NCBI RefSeq assembly: GCF_900129055.1
Contig: NZ_FQUZ01000034.1
Coordinates: 1-33,360, forward strand
DNA: 33,360 nucleotides
Origin: Lampropedia hyalina DSM 16112
GTDB lineage: Bacteria; Pseudomonadota; Gammaproteobacteria; Burkholderiales; Burkholderiaceae_C
Direction: 5' to 3'
The notes beneath the pieces were generated by a model. It searched no databases. It had not been told where the DNA came from and saw only the letters and a program-made list of their open reading frames with translations. Below, one piece after another: positions 7,525 to 17,259 of this stretch. How positions within the stretch are numbered: position 1 is the stretch's first letter; each line of letters starts with the position of its first letter. Both the position numbers and the translations under genes were made by a program.

Positions 7525-8213
7525 ATCATCCCCCGCTCCGCCATCGACAGGCTCTGGCCTCTGGCGACAATCAGGTGGTCGATGACCTGGATGTCCAGCA
7601 GGTTCATGGCATCCTGGATGCGGCGGGTGATTTGCAGGTCGGCCTGCGAGGGTTGTACCTGGCCGCTGGGGTGGTTGTGTGCCAGCACGATGGCGTGGGC
7701 GTGGTGGTGCAGGGCGCGCAGGGCGATTTCGCGGGGATACACGCTGGTCTGGGTGAGTGTGCCGCGAAACAGTTCTTCGAGGGCGATCAGCCGCAACTGG
7801 CTGTCGAGAAAGAGCACGGCAAAAATCTCGTGCGGTTTGTGTGCCAGATGTGCTTGCAGGTACTGGCGCATGGCCTGCGGGGAGTTGAGCGTGCTGCCCT
7901 GCTGCAATTGCTCGGCCAGTGCGCGGCGCGCCAGTTCCATGACGGCCAGAATTTCCGCCCGCTTGGCAGGCCCCAGTCCCTTGATGCGTGCCAGATCGGC
8001 CGGGCTGGCGTGCAGCAGTGCCGTCAGTCCGCCAAATCCACCTGTGCCCTGCACTTGCTGGGCTTGCAGCAGCGATTGCGCCAATGCCAGCACACCCTGC
8101 CCCGGCAGACCGGTGCGCAGCAGGATGGCCAGCAGTTCGGCGTTGCTGAGGGCGGATGCGCCGCGTGTGAGCAGTTTTTCGCGGGGGCGGGAGTCGGCAG
8201 GCAGGTCTTTCAT
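7521..8213 (-). CDS. radC: RadC family JAB-domain protein
   Basis: The 230-residue product has an N-terminal helix-hairpin-helix-like part ([32 protein letters not shown]) and a JAMM metallo-domain ending in AHNHPSG...D with His179, His181 and Asp192 as metal ligands. The historic DNA-repair role of RadC is doubtful; the cellular function remains unclear. It lies 28 bases after the VWA gene on the same strand. The start [15 protein letters not shown] agrees with the family. Confidence 0.93.
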   Translation of the reverse strand: MKDLPADSRPREKLLTRGASALSNAELLAILLRTGLPGQGVLALAQSLLQAQQVQGTGGFGGLTALLHASPADLARIKGLGPAKRAEILAVMELARRALAEQLQQGSTLNSPQAMRQYLQAHLAHKPHEIFAVLFLDSQLRLIALEELFRGTLTQTSVYPREIALRALHHHAHAIVLAHNHPSGQVQPSQADLQITRRIQDAMNLLDIQVIDHLIVARGQSLSMAERGMM

Positions 8214-8241
8214 GGCGGCTCCGGTGGCTGGGCGAAACGGC

Positions 8242-9429
8242 TTATTTGGAGAGAAGCCGCATGGCTTCTTCCAGCCCCTTGAGGGTGAGCGGGTACATGC
8301 GCTGGCTCATGAGCCGCTGGATGATGGAGGTGCTTTCCTGGTACTGCCAGTAGGCCTGCGGCTCGGGGTTGATCCAGGCGTGCTGCGGGAAGGCGTGGGT
8401 CAGGCGCGAGAGCCATTCCGCGCCGGGTTCGGGGTTGTTGTATTCGACGCTGCCGCCAATGTGCAGGATTTCAAACGGACTCATCATGGCATCGCCGACG
8501 AACACGAGTTTGTAGTCCTTGTTGTATTTGCGGATGATGTCCCAGGTCTCGAACTTTTCGGCAAAGCGGCGTTTGTTGTTGCGCCAGACGAAGTCATAGA
8601 CGCAGTTGTGGAAGTAGTAGAACTCCAGGTGCTTGAATTCGGCCTTGGCCGCCGAGAACAGTTCTTCCACGCGGGCAATGTGCGCGTCCATCGTGCCGCC
8701 CACGTCCATCAGCAACAGCACCTTGACGTTGTTGCGGCGTTCGGGAACCATCTTCAGATCGAGCCAGCCTGCGTTGGCAGCGGTGGCGCGGATGGTGTCG
8801 GGCAAGTCCAGTTCCAGATCGCCCCCGGCGCGGGCAAACTTGCGCAGCCGCCGCAAGGCAACCTTGATGTTGCGCGTGCCCAGCTCCTGACTGTCGTCGT
8901 AGTCGCGGTAGTTGCGCGCTTCCCAGACTTTGACGGCGGTGCGGTTGCGGCTTTTTCCGCCGATGCGGATGCCCTGCGGGTTGTGGCCGCCGTGCCCGAA
9001 CGGGGAGGTTCCGCCTGTGCCAATCCATTTGTTGCCGCCTTCGTGCCGCCCCTGTTGTTCTTCCAGGCGTTTCCTGAGGGTTTCCATCAGCTCGTCCCAG
9101 CCCATTTTCTCGATGGCGGCCAGTTCTTCCGGGCTGAGGTGTTTTTCCAGCATCTGGCGCAGCCAGTCTTCGGGAATGTCCCTGGTATCGCCCACGACCT
9201 GTTCCACGCCCTTGAAGTACGCGCCAAACGCACGGTCGAACTTGTCGAAGTGCTTTTCGTCCTTGACCAGCACGGTGCGCGCCAGGTAGTACAGGTCGTC
9301 GATGCTCCAGGCATCGGCAGAGCGCGGCCCCACCACGCCTGCATGCAGGGCTTCGAGCAGGGCCAGAAACTCCTTGACCGAGACGGGCAGTTTGGCGGCA
9401 CGAAGGGCGTAGAAGAAGTCGATCAGCAT
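8242..9429 (-). CDS. VWA domain-containing protein, CoxE-like
   Basis: The 395-residue protein starts with a helical CoxE-type region ([28 protein letters not shown]) and a flexible Gly-rich middle ([17 protein letters not shown], about 137-153). It then has a von Willebrand A fold with metal-site motif DVGGTMD (242-248), a variant of DxSxS, and [10 protein letters not shown] later. CoxE-like VWA proteins usually work with a MoxR AAA+ ATPase as chaperone-like pairs that insert cofactors or activate enzymes. No MoxR gene adjoins it here. It follows hisD after 35 bases, where hisC or hisB might be expected. Its client is unknown. Confidence 0.85.
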   Translation of the reverse strand: MLIDFFYALRAAKLPVSVKEFLALLEALHAGVVGPRSADAWSIDDLYYLARTVLVKDEKHFDKFDRAFGAYFKGVEQVVGDTRDIPEDWLRQMLEKHLSPEELAAIEKMGWDELMETLRKRLEEQQGRHEGGNKWIGTGGTSPFGHGGHNPQGIRIGGKSRNRTAVKVWEARNYRDYDDSQELGTRNIKVALRRLRKFARAGGDLELDLPDTIRATAANAGWLDLKMVPERRNNVKVLLLMDVGGTMDAHIARVEELFSAAKAEFKHLEFYYFHNCVYDFVWRNNKRRFAEKFETWDIIRKYNKDYKLVFVGDAMMSPFEILHIGGSVEYNNPEPGAEWLSRLTHAFPQHAWINPEPQAYWQYQESTSIIQRLMSQRMYPLTLKGLEEAMRLLSK

Positions 9430-9464
9430 GGGCGTGGGGCGGTGAGGGTCAGAAGAATGCCGCG

Positions 9465-10793
9465 TCAGCGGCTGTCGGCATCCAGTCGCAACACGGCGGC
9501 CTGCCCGTGCGCCTGCAAGCCTTCGCCTTCGGCCAGAATGTGGGCAACCTTGCCGAGTTTCTGCGCGCCTTCACGGCTGACTTCGATGATGCTGCTGCGC
9601 TTCTGGAAGTCCAGCACGCCCAGCGGCGAGCTGAAGCGGGCCGTGCCGCTGGTAGGCAGGACGTGGTTGGGGCCGGCGCAGTAGTCGCCCAGGCTTTCGC
9701 TGGTATAGGCTCCCAGGAAGATGGCTCCGGCGTGCCGCAGCAGCGGCTCCCAGCGGTGGGGTTCGTTGCTGGAGACTTCCAGGTGTTCGGGGGCAATGCG
9801 GTTGCTGATCTCGCAGGCTTCTTCCATGCTGCGGGTGTGGATGAGCGCGCCGCGTCCGTTGAGGCTTTTGGCAATGATTTCGGCACGCGGCAGGGTGGGC
9901 AGCAGGCGGTCGATTTCAGCCTGCACGCGGTCGAGGTAGTCGGCATCGGGCGAGAGCAGGATGCTCTGCGCGAGTTCGTCGTGTTCTGCCTGGCTGAACA
10001 AATCCATCGCCACCCAGTCGGCGGGCGTGGAGCCATCGGCCAGCACGAGGATTTCGCTGGGGCCGGCGATCATGTCGATGCCGACCAGCCCGAACACGCG
10101 CTTTTTCGCGCTGGCAACGTAGGCATTGCCGGGGCCGGTGATTTTGTCCACGCGCGGCACAGTCTGCGTGCCATAGGCGAGGGCCGCCACGGCCTGTGCG
10201 CCGCCAATGGTGAAGGCGCGGCTCACGCCGGCCACATACGCGGCGGCCAGCACCAGCTGGTTTTTCTCGCCACGCGGGGTTGGCACGACCATGATGATCT
10301 CGCCGACTCCGGCCACATGCGCTGGCAGGGCGTTCATCAGCACGCTGCTGGGGTAGGCGGCCTTGCCACCGGGCACGTAGATGCCAACGCGATCGAGCGG
10401 GGTGACTTTCTGGCCCAGCAGACTGCCATCGGCATCGCGGTAGCTCCAGCTTTCGCCCGAGGCTTTTTTCTGGGCTTCGTGGTAGCTGCGGATGCGGGCG
10501 GCAGCGAATTCCAGCGCGTGCCGCTGGGCATCGGGCAAGGCATCGAAGGCGGCTTTCAGTTCCGCCTGGGTCAGTTCCAGTTCGTGCAGGCTTGGCGCGG
10601 CCATGCCATCGAAGCGTTCGGTGAAGCGCAGCACGGCGGCATCACCTTCCTGCTGCACGGCAGCGAGGATGTCGGCAACGCGGTTTTCGATTTCTGCATC
10701 GGTGTCGGCCGACCAGTGCAGGCGTTGCTGGAACCGGGTTTCAAAGTCGGGCGATTGCGTGGAAAGGCGCAGGGGGCGGGCTTGCAGGGTCAT
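9465..10793 (-). CDS. hisD: Histidinol dehydrogenase
   Basis: It catalyses the last two NAD-dependent oxidations of L-histidinol to L-histidine. The 442-residue product shows the expected residues: zinc ligands Gln268 and His271 in [10 protein letters not shown], the catalytic Glu336-His337 in IAPEHLEV, Asp370 in [15 protein letters not shown], and the segments [16 protein letters not shown] and [10 protein letters not shown]. It starts 12 bases after hisG, so the two are surely co-transcribed. The next gene downstream is the VWA gene rather than hisC, so the histidine operon is not contiguous here. Confidence 0.97.
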   Translation of the reverse strand: MTLQARPLRLSTQSPDFETRFQQRLHWSADTDAEIENRVADILAAVQQEGDAAVLRFTERFDGMAAPSLHELELTQAELKAAFDALPDAQRHALEFAAARIRSYHEAQKKASGESWSYRDADGSLLGQKVTPLDRVGIYVPGGKAAYPSSVLMNALPAHVAGVGEIIMVVPTPRGEKNQLVLAAAYVAGVSRAFTIGGAQAVAALAYGTQTVPRVDKITGPGNAYVASAKKRVFGLVGIDMIAGPSEILVLADGSTPADWVAMDLFSQAEHDELAQSILLSPDADYLDRVQAEIDRLLPTLPRAEIIAKSLNGRGALIHTRSMEEACEISNRIAPEHLEVSSNEPHRWEPLLRHAGAIFLGAYTSESLGDYCAGPNHVLPTSGTARFSSPLGVLDFQKRSSIIEVSREGAQKLGKVAHILAEGEGLQAHGQAAVLRLDADSR

Positions 10794-10805
10794 GGAGTGG
10801 CTCTC

Positions 10806-11456
10806 TCAAACGGTGGCGACGGGGGCGGTGGCCGCAGCGAAGGTGTCGATCAGCGGGCGCATGGCGGCCTGCTTGAGCCGCAGGGCAGCCTGATTGACGA
10901 TGAGCTGGGAGCTGATGTCCATGATGTGCTCGACTTCCACCAGGTTGTTGGCGCGCAGGGTGTTGCCGGTGGAGACCAGATCGACAATGGCATCGGCCAT
11001 GCCGGTGAGCGGGGCCAGTTCCATGCTGCCGTAGAGCTTGACCAGATCGACGTGTACGCCTTTGCGGGCAAAGAATTCGCGGGCAATGTGCGTGTATTTG
11101 GTGGCCACGCGCAGGCGCGCGCCCTGACGCACGGCGTGGGCGTAGTCGAAGTCGCGCGGTACGGCAACACTGACGCGGCACTTGGCGATCTGCAAGTCCA
11201 GCGGCTGATAGAGGCCGTGGCCACCGTGCTCGATGAGCGAATCCTTGCCCGCCACGCCGATGTCCGCGCCGCCGTATTCCACATAGGTGGGCACGTCGCT
11301 GGCGCGCACCAGCACCACGCGCAGATCGGCGCGGTTGGTGGGCAGAATGAGTTTGCGGGATTTGTCCGGGTCTTCCAGAACCTCAATGCCCGCTGCGGCC
11401 AGCATGGGCAGGGTTTCGTCGAAGATGCGCCCCTTGGAGAGTGCCAGGGTAATCAT
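10806..11456 (-). CDS. hisG: ATP phosphoribosyltransferase, short form
   Basis: It condenses ATP with PRPP in the first step of histidine synthesis. At 216 residues it is the short form, lacking the C-terminal ACT-like regulatory domain; such HisG proteins need HisZ, which must be encoded elsewhere. Key segments are [16 protein letters not shown] at the start, [15 protein letters not shown] in the middle, and the PRPP-binding [18 protein letters not shown]. An in-frame ATG at 11519 exists, but [10 protein letters not shown] matches the family start. Confidence 0.96.
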   Translation of the reverse strand: MITLALSKGRIFDETLPMLAAAGIEVLEDPDKSRKLILPTNRADLRVVLVRASDVPTYVEYGGADIGVAGKDSLIEHGGHGLYQPLDLQIAKCRVSVAVPRDFDYAHAVRQGARLRVATKYTHIAREFFARKGVHVDLVKLYGSMELAPLTGMADAIVDLVSTGNTLRANNLVEVEHIMDISSQLIVNQAALRLKQAAMRPLIDTFAAATAPVATV

Positions 11457-11531
11457 GGTGTGTCTGCGGTTATGAATGGCAAGGTGGCCACTGGCGGGCA
11501 GTGGCATGTATCGGGCCATTTTAGTGCCCGG

Positions 11532-12413
11532 TCAGCGTTTGCGCTGCAACATGGAGCGCATGTCTTCCAGCGCGATGCTGGACTGCGGCTGCACGGTGGC
11601 CTTGGGCGGTGCCCGGAAGGCGTGGCCGTAGATGATTTCAAAAGTGAGGGTGACGGGCTGGGACGGGGCGACGCTGGCGGCCAGTGCCGCTTCCAGCCGT
11701 TGCCGCCAGCGCGGGGTGCGCAGTCCGGCAAAGCGTTGCGGGTGGAAGTTGCGGCCCAGTTCGCGCAATTCCTGCCAGAGCCGGGCCGGATCGGCGTATT
11801 GCAGGTGGATGCGCTCCATGTCCATCACTGGCTCGGCAAAGCCGTGTTGCACCAGCATGTCGCCCAGGTCGTGCATGTCGGTGAACTGGTGTCCGGCGGG
11901 GGGCCAGCCCTGCGCGGCATACAGATCGCGCAGTTGCTGCACGGTGTCCGGCCCCAGGCAGGAGAACATCACGAAGCCTTCGGGCTTGACCAGGGATGCC
12001 CAGGTTTGCAGCAATTGCTGCGGGTCGGCCTCCAGGTGCAGACCCATGTTCGACCAGAGCATGTCCAGGCTGCGTGGGGCGGGCAGGTCGAACTGCACGC
12101 CGGGGTGGCGGCGCAACCACTGGCTCCAGCCCGATGGCTGCCAGCGGCTGCGGGCCGCCTGCTGGTGGCCGGGGTCGCGCTCGACGATGTGGCACTGCGC
12201 CTTGGGGTAGCGTTGCGCCACCAGCTCATGGGTTTGCGCTCCGCCGCGCACCGGCTCCCAGTCGCACCAGAGTTGCGGGTTGCGCACAATCCACTGCAAC
12301 CGCTCCTGCATGCGCTGGCCCACTTCCTCGTGCAGCCACGGGCTGCTGGCGGGGCTGACGCGCTGCCAGCGGGCGGTGGCCACGGGGTCGATGGTGGGCG
12401 GTGCGGTGTGCAT
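11532..12413 (-). CDS. SAM-dependent methyltransferase, BioC-like
   Basis: The 293-residue class I methyltransferase lies between the kinase gene (3-base gap) and hisG (75-base gap). The C-terminal half has PEGFVMFSCLGPDTVQQLRDLYA, DMHDLGDMLVQHGF and VTLTFEIIYGHAF, features of malonyl-ACP O-methyltransferase BioC of Burkholderiales, which starts pimelate synthesis for biotin. The motif I region is unusual: the glycine-rich SAM loop is poorly recognisable in the WEPVRGGAQTHELVA area, so the SAM site may be degenerate. No other bio genes are near. The methyltransferase fold is likely; BioC activity is a guess. Confidence 0.65.
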   Translation of the reverse strand: MHTAPPTIDPVATARWQRVSPASSPWLHEEVGQRMQERLQWIVRNPQLWCDWEPVRGGAQTHELVAQRYPKAQCHIVERDPGHQQAARSRWQPSGWSQWLRRHPGVQFDLPAPRSLDMLWSNMGLHLEADPQQLLQTWASLVKPEGFVMFSCLGPDTVQQLRDLYAAQGWPPAGHQFTDMHDLGDMLVQHGFAEPVMDMERIHLQYADPARLWQELRELGRNFHPQRFAGLRTPRWRQRLEAALAASVAPSQPVTLTFEIIYGHAFRAPPKATVQPQSSIALEDMRSMLQRKR

Positions 12414-12416
12414 GGT

Positions 12417-14000
12417 TCAGCCCTGTGGTTCCAGCAGCCGCTGCACGGCTTGGGCGGGTGCGGTGCGGGTGGTGTCCACACGCACGGCAAAGGGCTGTTC
12501 CTGCGGGGTGAGCGGCTCGCGCTGGCGCAGTTGCTGCGCCAGCACCTGGGCGGTGGCTTCCGACGCATCGTGGCCCTGCTGCTGGCGCGCCTGCACGCGC
12601 TGCACCAGCGTGGCTTCGTCGGCATCGCAGTCCAGAATGGTGAAGGGCACGCCCAGCGCGTCGGCCAGTTGCCGGAAGTTCTGCCGCTCGCTCTGGCGCA
12701 GAAACGCAGCATCGATCACCACGGGGTAGCCGCCCTGCAAGGCGGTGCGGGCGACCTGCTGCAAGCGGGCAAAGGTTTGGGTGGTGGCTTCGGCGGTGTA
12801 GATGTCCAGCCCCTGCGCCTGCGAGTTTTGCCCGGCTTCCAGGCCGAACAGGCGTTTGCGCTCCACGTCGGATCGCACGCGCACTGCGCCGCTGTGCTCC
12901 AGCCACTGCCGTGCCACCGTGGACTTGCCGGAGCCGGACACGCCGTGCATCAGCACCAGCCGGGGCTGGGGCAGTTGGCTGCCGGTGGCGCGATCGAGCC
13001 ACTGCGCATAGGGCAGACCCGCTTGCGGGTCTGTGCCGCCACAGGAGAGCTGCGCCACCATGGCCCGCACCAGGGCGCGATAGACTTCGTAGAACCGCCA
13101 GGTGGCCAGCGCGTCGTAATCGCCACTGGCTTGCAGGTAATCGTCCATGAACCCGGCGGCCAGATCGGGGCGGCCCTGCACCTGCAAGTCCATGGTCAAG
13201 AAGGCCACGTCGTTGGCCACGTCGATCCAGCGCATGGCGGGCTGAAAGTCGATGCAGTCGAAGGCGGTGACGGTATCGGCCAGCTTCACGACATTGCCCA
13301 GGTGCAGATCGCCGTGGCATTCCCGCACCCAGCCCGCATCGCGGCGTTGCTGCCAGACGGCTTGCAGACGCTGCGCCTGGCCCTGCACCCAGCCGCGCCA
13401 TTGGGGCACGGAAGCGGAGAATGCCGAAGTGTCCAGCGGCTGCAAGACTTTCAGCACTTCTTCCAGCACCAGGGCCGGACTGCCGTAGGCGGCTTCGGGC
13501 GGCGTGCCGGGCAGGGACTGGTGGAAGGCGGCCAACCGCTGCGCCAGCACGCGCATGTCGTCCTGCCCGGCCAGCCCCTGCTGCACGCGCTCGCTCAGCA
13601 GACTGTCGGCGGCAAAGCGGCGCATACGCACCAGATGGTCGATGCTGGCGACCTCCTCGGGATGGGCATCAGGGCTGGCATCTGCGGCGGAAAGCGACAG
13701 GCGCGGAGCCGCTGGCGTGCCCTGCACGGGCAGCACGTCCAGATACAGTTCGGGCGCGAGGCGGCGGTTCAGGCGCACCTCTTCTTCGCAGAAGTGCTGG
13801 CGCAGTGCCGGGGTGGAGAAATCCAGGAACGGAAAGCGCACGGGTTTTTTCAGCTTGTAGGCACAGTCGCCCGCCAGCAGCACCCAGGAAATGTGCGTCT
13901 GCAAAAGCTGCACCGGCGCGCCGGTGTGCTGTTGCAGCGCGTGTTGCAGGGCCTGCACCAGGGCTTCGCTGTCGGCCATATCGGTAGGGGAATCGGTCAT
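12417..14000 (-). CDS. Fused APH-like phosphotransferase and P-loop kinase
   Basis: This 527-residue protein joins two kinase folds. The N-terminal part is aminoglycoside/choline-kinase-like, with GDCAYKLKKPVRFPFLDF at about 44-61, the catalytic loop HGDLHLGN (229-236) and the metal-binding IDF (250-252). The C-terminal part is an AAA_33-type P-loop kinase with Walker A HGVSGSGKST (352-361), RSDVERKRLFGL, and a VVIDAAFLRQSERQNFR segment. Such fusions are common and annotated as bifunctional aminoglycoside phosphotransferase/ATP-binding protein; the substrate is unknown and drug resistance is not implied. The start MTDSPTD is chosen over an upstream ATG inside proB. Confidence 0.85.
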   Translation of the reverse strand: MTDSPTDMADSEALVQALQHALQQHTGAPVQLLQTHISWVLLAGDCAYKLKKPVRFPFLDFSTPALRQHFCEEEVRLNRRLAPELYLDVLPVQGTPAAPRLSLSAADASPDAHPEEVASIDHLVRMRRFAADSLLSERVQQGLAGQDDMRVLAQRLAAFHQSLPGTPPEAAYGSPALVLEEVLKVLQPLDTSAFSASVPQWRGWVQGQAQRLQAVWQQRRDAGWVRECHGDLHLGNVVKLADTVTAFDCIDFQPAMRWIDVANDVAFLTMDLQVQGRPDLAAGFMDDYLQASGDYDALATWRFYEVYRALVRAMVAQLSCGGTDPQAGLPYAQWLDRATGSQLPQPRLVLMHGVSGSGKSTVARQWLEHSGAVRVRSDVERKRLFGLEAGQNSQAQGLDIYTAEATTQTFARLQQVARTALQGGYPVVIDAAFLRQSERQNFRQLADALGVPFTILDCDADEATLVQRVQARQQQGHDASEATAQVLAQQLRQREPLTPQEQPFAVRVDTTRTAPAQAVQRLLEPQG

Positions 14001-14026
14001 ATTCAGGCTCCGGGTTTCGACAAACT

Positions 14027-15211
14027 TCAGACCAGCACCAGATTGTCGCGGTGCACCATTTCGTTCTCGGCCACATAGCCCAGCAGGGTTTCGATGTCGG
14101 TCGAGGCATGGCGGCACAGCAGGCGGGCTTCCTTCTGGTTGTAGTTGGCCAGACCGCGCGCCACTTCGCGGCCATTTTCGGCCTGAATGGAGATGACATC
14201 GCCCCGGCTGAAACGCCCCTTGACGGCCACCATGCCAATGGGCAACAGGCTCTTGCCTTCTTGTGTGAGCTTGAGCACCGCACCCGCATCAATCACCACC
14301 GCGCCATGCACTTGCAGGTGATCGGCAATCCACTGTTTGCGCGCCTGCAATTTGTGCAGCGGGGCCACCAGCAGCGAACCGATGTGCTCCTGCCCCAGCA
14401 GCAGGCGCGGCAGCACGTCCGGCTCACGCCCCCAGGCAATCAGGGTACTGGCCCCGGAACGGGCGGCGCGCCTGGCCGCCAGAATCTTGGTGAGCATGCC
14501 GCCCGTGCCCACGGCACTGCCCGCGCCCCCGGCCATCTGCTCCAGCGATGGATCGCCCGCGCGGGCGGTCTCCACCTTCTGCGCATGCGGGTCCTTGCGC
14601 GGGTCGGCGGTGTAGAAGCCCGGCTGGTCGGTGAGGATGATGAGCAGATCGGCCACCACCAGATTGGCCACCAGAGCCGCCAACGTGTCGTTGTCGCCAA
14701 AGCGGATTTCGTCGTTCACCACCGTGTCGTTCTCGTTGATGACGGGCACGATGGCCTGCTTGAGCAGCGTCAGCAGCGTCACCCGGGCATTCAGATAGCG
14801 TTCGCGGTCGGCCATGTCGGCGTGGGTCAGCAGCACCTGCGCACTGCCCAGTGCGTACTTGCGCAGCTTGGTCTCGTACATCTGCACCAGCCCCATCTGT
14901 CCGACGGCAGCGGCGGCCTGCAATTCGTGCAGCTCACGCGGACGCTGGCTCATGCCCAGGCGTTTCATGCCTTCGGCAATCGCGCCGCTGGAGACGACGA
15001 TGACCTCGCGCTTCTCGTTGCCATCATCGCCATGCACCAAACGGCTGAGCTGGCGGCACCATTCATCGATGGCCTGCTCGTCCACGCCCTGGCCATTGTT
15101 CGTCACCAGACTGGAACCCACCTTGACCACAATGCGCCGCGCCTGGCGCACCACCTCCCAGGCATCGGACGGTAACAAGGCAGAAAGCGAGGCACTGGAT
15201 GAAGAAGACAT
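14027..15211 (-). CDS. proB: Glutamate 5-kinase with PUA domain
   Basis: It phosphorylates L-glutamate in the first step of proline synthesis. The 394-residue product has the amino-acid-kinase domain with [49 protein letters not shown] and [14 protein letters not shown]. The C-terminal PUA domain follows ([31 protein letters not shown]). The start MSSSSSAS at 15211 is chosen; another ATG at 15235 would add eight residues. obgE, often just upstream in this lineage, is absent; the gene diverges from aroG. Confidence 0.95.
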   Translation of the reverse strand: MSSSSSASLSALLPSDAWEVVRQARRIVVKVGSSLVTNNGQGVDEQAIDEWCRQLSRLVHGDDGNEKREVIVVSSGAIAEGMKRLGMSQRPRELHELQAAAAVGQMGLVQMYETKLRKYALGSAQVLLTHADMADRERYLNARVTLLTLLKQAIVPVINENDTVVNDEIRFGDNDTLAALVANLVVADLLIILTDQPGFYTADPRKDPHAQKVETARAGDPSLEQMAGGAGSAVGTGGMLTKILAARRAARSGASTLIAWGREPDVLPRLLLGQEHIGSLLVAPLHKLQARKQWIADHLQVHGAVVIDAGAVLKLTQEGKSLLPIGMVAVKGRFSRGDVISIQAENGREVARGLANYNQKEARLLCRHASTDIETLLGYVAENEMVHRDNLVLV

Positions 15212-15386
15212 GGAGCACGCAAGGGTTGCAGACAAGGAACCGGGGATTATCCCATTCCCACGGGCATCCGGCGGTCATGGCCATTTGCGCAAAAGCAGCC
15301 ACTTCACTGCGCCATGCCATTGCCCGTGCTCGCGGTGCGCAAAGCCGCCGACAACATGGCTATTTTTTTGTGGTACATTCACCCAC

Positions 15387-15443
15387 ATGTCCGTTACACG
15401 CGCTTTTTACTTTTGGTTTTATTTCTCTGTCCAAGGCGGATGA
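15387..15443 (+). CDS. aroG leader peptide (18 aa, Phe/Tyr/Trp-rich attenuator peptide)
   Basis: A short frame encodes MSVTRAFYFWFYFSVQGG and stops at 15441-15443. Seven consecutive codons specify Phe-Tyr-Phe-Trp-Phe-Tyr-Phe, all three products of the aromatic pathway that the downstream DAHP synthase opens. A GGCGG in the final Gly codons (15435-15439) can pair with CCGCC (15488-15492), the 5' arm of the terminator, so ribosome stalling at the aromatic codons could free it and block termination. No clear Shine-Dalgarno precedes the ATG. A TGGTACATT extended -10 (15371-15379) would give a start close to the ATG, so translation might be near-leaderless. Translation is inferred, not shown. Confidence 0.75.
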   Translation: MSVTRAFYFWFYFSVQGG

Positions 15444-15482
15444 GAGGTAAACGCGCGAGTTTCAGTCAAGCACACGTTCACC

Positions 15483-15521
15483 AAAAACCGCCGAGGCTCC
15501 CCCGCCCGGCGGTTTTTTTTT
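15483..15521 (+). terminator. Rho-independent terminator/attenuator in the aroG leader
   Basis: CCGCCG (15488-15493) pairs with CGGCGG (15507-15512), extended by AAAAA (15483-15487) against TTTTT; inside the loop GGC and GCC can pair further. A run of nine T follows the stem. It lies 40-70 bases after the leader-peptide stop and about 40 bases before the aroG ATG, exactly where an attenuator belongs. No other gene end on the plus strand explains it. Confidence 0.85.
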
Positions 15522-15562
15522 GAAAAATTCCCTGCAACCTTGACCACGAAAATCCCTTTGCC

Positions 15563-16699
15563 ATGAATGCACAAGCCAAATACCCTGATACGAGCAGCCC
15601 CTGGTATCGCCCGGTGAAAAAGACCAGCCAGACCGACAACCAGCGCATCCAGGACATCACCGTGTTACCCCCTCCCGAACATCTGATCCGTTTCTTCCCC
15701 ATCAAGGACACCCCCATCGAGGCCCTGATTGCCGACACGCGCGGCCGCATCCAGCGCATCATGCAGGGCGAGGACGACCGCCTGCTGGTGGTCATCGGGC
15801 CTTGCAGCATCCACGACCCTGCTGCCGCGCTGGAGTACGCCCGCAAGCTCAAAGTGGTGCGCGAGCAGTACCGCGACACGCTGGAGATCGTCATGCGCGT
15901 GTACTTCGAGAAGCCCCGCACCACGGTCGGCTGGAAGGGCCTCATCAACGACCCGTACCTGGACGAAAGCTACCGCATCGAGGAGGGCCTGCGCATCGCC
16001 CGCCAGGTGCTGATCGACATCAACCGGCTGGGCATCCCGGCGGGCAGCGAATTCCTGGACGTGATTTCCCCGCAATACATTGGCGACCTGATCGCCTGGG
16101 GAGCCGTGGGCGCGCGCACCACCGAAAGCCAGATTCACCGCGAACTGGCGTCGGGCCTGTCCGCCCCCATCGGCTTCAAGAACGGCACGGATGGCAACAT
16201 CAAGATCGCCACCGATGCCATCCAGTCGGCCAGCCGCTCCCACCACTTCCTGTCGGTGGACAAGAACGGCAAGGTGGCAATTGTGGTGACGGAAGGCAAC
16301 CCCGACTGCCATGTGATTCTGCGCGGCGGCAAAACCCCCAACTACGATGCCACCCATGTGGCGCAAGCAGCCGCCGAGCTGGAAGCGGCCAAGCTGCACC
16401 CCTCGCTGATGGTCGATTGCAGCCACGCCAACAGCAGCAAGAAGTTTGAATTGCAGAAAGTGGTGGCGCAGGACATTGCCAACCAGATCGCAGGCGGCTC
16501 GCAGCAGATCTTCGGCGTGATGGTGGAAAGCAATCTGCACGAAGGGGCACAGAAATTCACCCCCGGCAAGGACGACCCCGCATGCCTGACCTACGGCCAG
16601 AGCATCACCGATGCCTGTGTGGGCTGGGACGAATCGGAGTCGATTCTGGCACTGCTGTCGGACGCGGTATCACAGCGTCGCCATGCACGGCAGGGTTAA
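15563..16699 (+). CDS. aroG: 3-deoxy-7-phosphoheptulonate (DAHP) synthase, class I
   Basis: It condenses phosphoenolpyruvate and erythrose 4-phosphate, the first step of the shikimate pathway. The 378-residue AroF/G/H-type product has VVIGPCSIHD, RVYFEKPRTTVGWKGLINDP, the lysine-bearing PIGFKNGTDG, the metal-site VILRGGKTPNYD and VDCSHANSSKK. The N-terminal extension (MNAQAKYPDT...) resembles the segment that carries feedback sites in AroG-type enzymes. Which aromatic amino acid inhibits it cannot be told by eye, so the symbol could equally be aroF or aroH. It is the only gene in its transcript, with the aromatic leader peptide and attenuator upstream and the fur terminator convergent downstream. 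Confidence 0.95.
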   Translation: MNAQAKYPDTSSPWYRPVKKTSQTDNQRIQDITVLPPPEHLIRFFPIKDTPIEALIADTRGRIQRIMQGEDDRLLVVIGPCSIHDPAAALEYARKLKVVREQYRDTLEIVMRVYFEKPRTTVGWKGLINDPYLDESYRIEEGLRIARQVLIDINRLGIPAGSEFLDVISPQYIGDLIAWGAVGARTTESQIHRELASGLSAPIGFKNGTDGNIKIATDAIQSASRSHHFLSVDKNGKVAIVVTEGNPDCHVILRGGKTPNYDATHVAQAAAELEAAKLHPSLMVDCSHANSSKKFELQKVVAQDIANQIAGGSQQIFGVMVESNLHEGAQKFTPGKDDPACLTYGQSITDACVGWDESESILALLSDAVSQRRHARQG

Positions 16700-16711
16700 G
16701 CCAACGGCAGC

Positions 16712-16745
16712 AAAACCCCAGTCAGGACACACGGCCTGACTGGGG
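16712..16745 (-). terminator. Rho-independent terminator after fur (possibly bidirectional)
   Basis: CCCCAGTCAGG (16716-16726) and CCTGACTGGGG (16735-16745) form a perfect 11-bp stem with an 8-base loop. On the minus strand TTTTG follows directly (plus-strand AAAA at 16712-16715), so it terminates fur; the strong stem may also stop aroG, which ends 16 bases before it. Confidence 0.8.
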
Positions 16746-16765
16746 TATGGACGTGGCACCGAAGC

Positions 16766-17197
16766 TCAGCGGCCGTTGTTCTTGTGGCTGCCTTCGGGGC
16801 TGATGCCGTAGATCGTGATGGCGTGGTCGTGCACCACCCAGCCGCGTTCCTCGGCAATTTCACGCAGCCGCTGTTCAATGGCCGCATCGTAGAACTCCTC
16901 GACCACGCCGGTGGATGTACACACCATGTGGTCGTGAGGCTGGCCCTCGTTGAGTTCGTACACGGCCTTGCCGCTCTCAAAATTGCGGCGATCAAGAATG
17001 CCTGCCTGCTCGAACTGGGTCAGCACCCGGTACACGGTTGCCAGGCCAATGTCGGAGCGTTCGTCCAGCAGAGTGCGGTACACGTCCTCTGCCGTCATGT
17101 GGCGTTGCTTGGCTTTCTGGAAGATTTCCAGAATCTTCAGTCTGGGCAGCGTTGCCTTCAGACCCGTGCTTTTCAGTTCTTCAATGTTGTTGCTCAT
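16766..17197 (-). CDS. fur: Ferric uptake regulator Fur
   Basis: This Fe(II)-responsive dimeric repressor has 143 residues. The winged-helix part is [29 protein letters not shown] (with the His33 equivalent) and [17 protein letters not shown]. The metal part has [20 protein letters not shown]. Of the two cysteines usual in HDHxxCxxCG, only Cys93 is present; position 96 is threonine (CTSTG), and the C-terminus ([13 protein letters not shown]) has no cysteines. Zinc coordination there must therefore differ from E. coli Fur. The start MSNNIEEL is chosen over an ATG at 17221. It diverges from bamE, a conserved Burkholderiales pairing. Confidence 0.93.
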   Translation of the reverse strand: MSNNIEELKSTGLKATLPRLKILEIFQKAKQRHMTAEDVYRTLLDERSDIGLATVYRVLTQFEQAGILDRRNFESGKAVYELNEGQPHDHMVCTSTGVVEEFYDAAIEQRLREIAEERGWVVHDHAITIYGISPEGSHKNNGR

Positions 17198-17259
17198 GAA
17201 AATAATCCCGTATGCGGCCACCCTCGCAGCCCGCCGCCCATAATGGCGTGTCCCCTAGC

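Noticed and set aside
9507-14078. A 1523-codon open frame on the plus strand
   Set aside because: It is antisense to hisD, hisG, the BioC-like gene and the kinase gene, all with clear family motifs. High GC content removes stops from the antisense frame.
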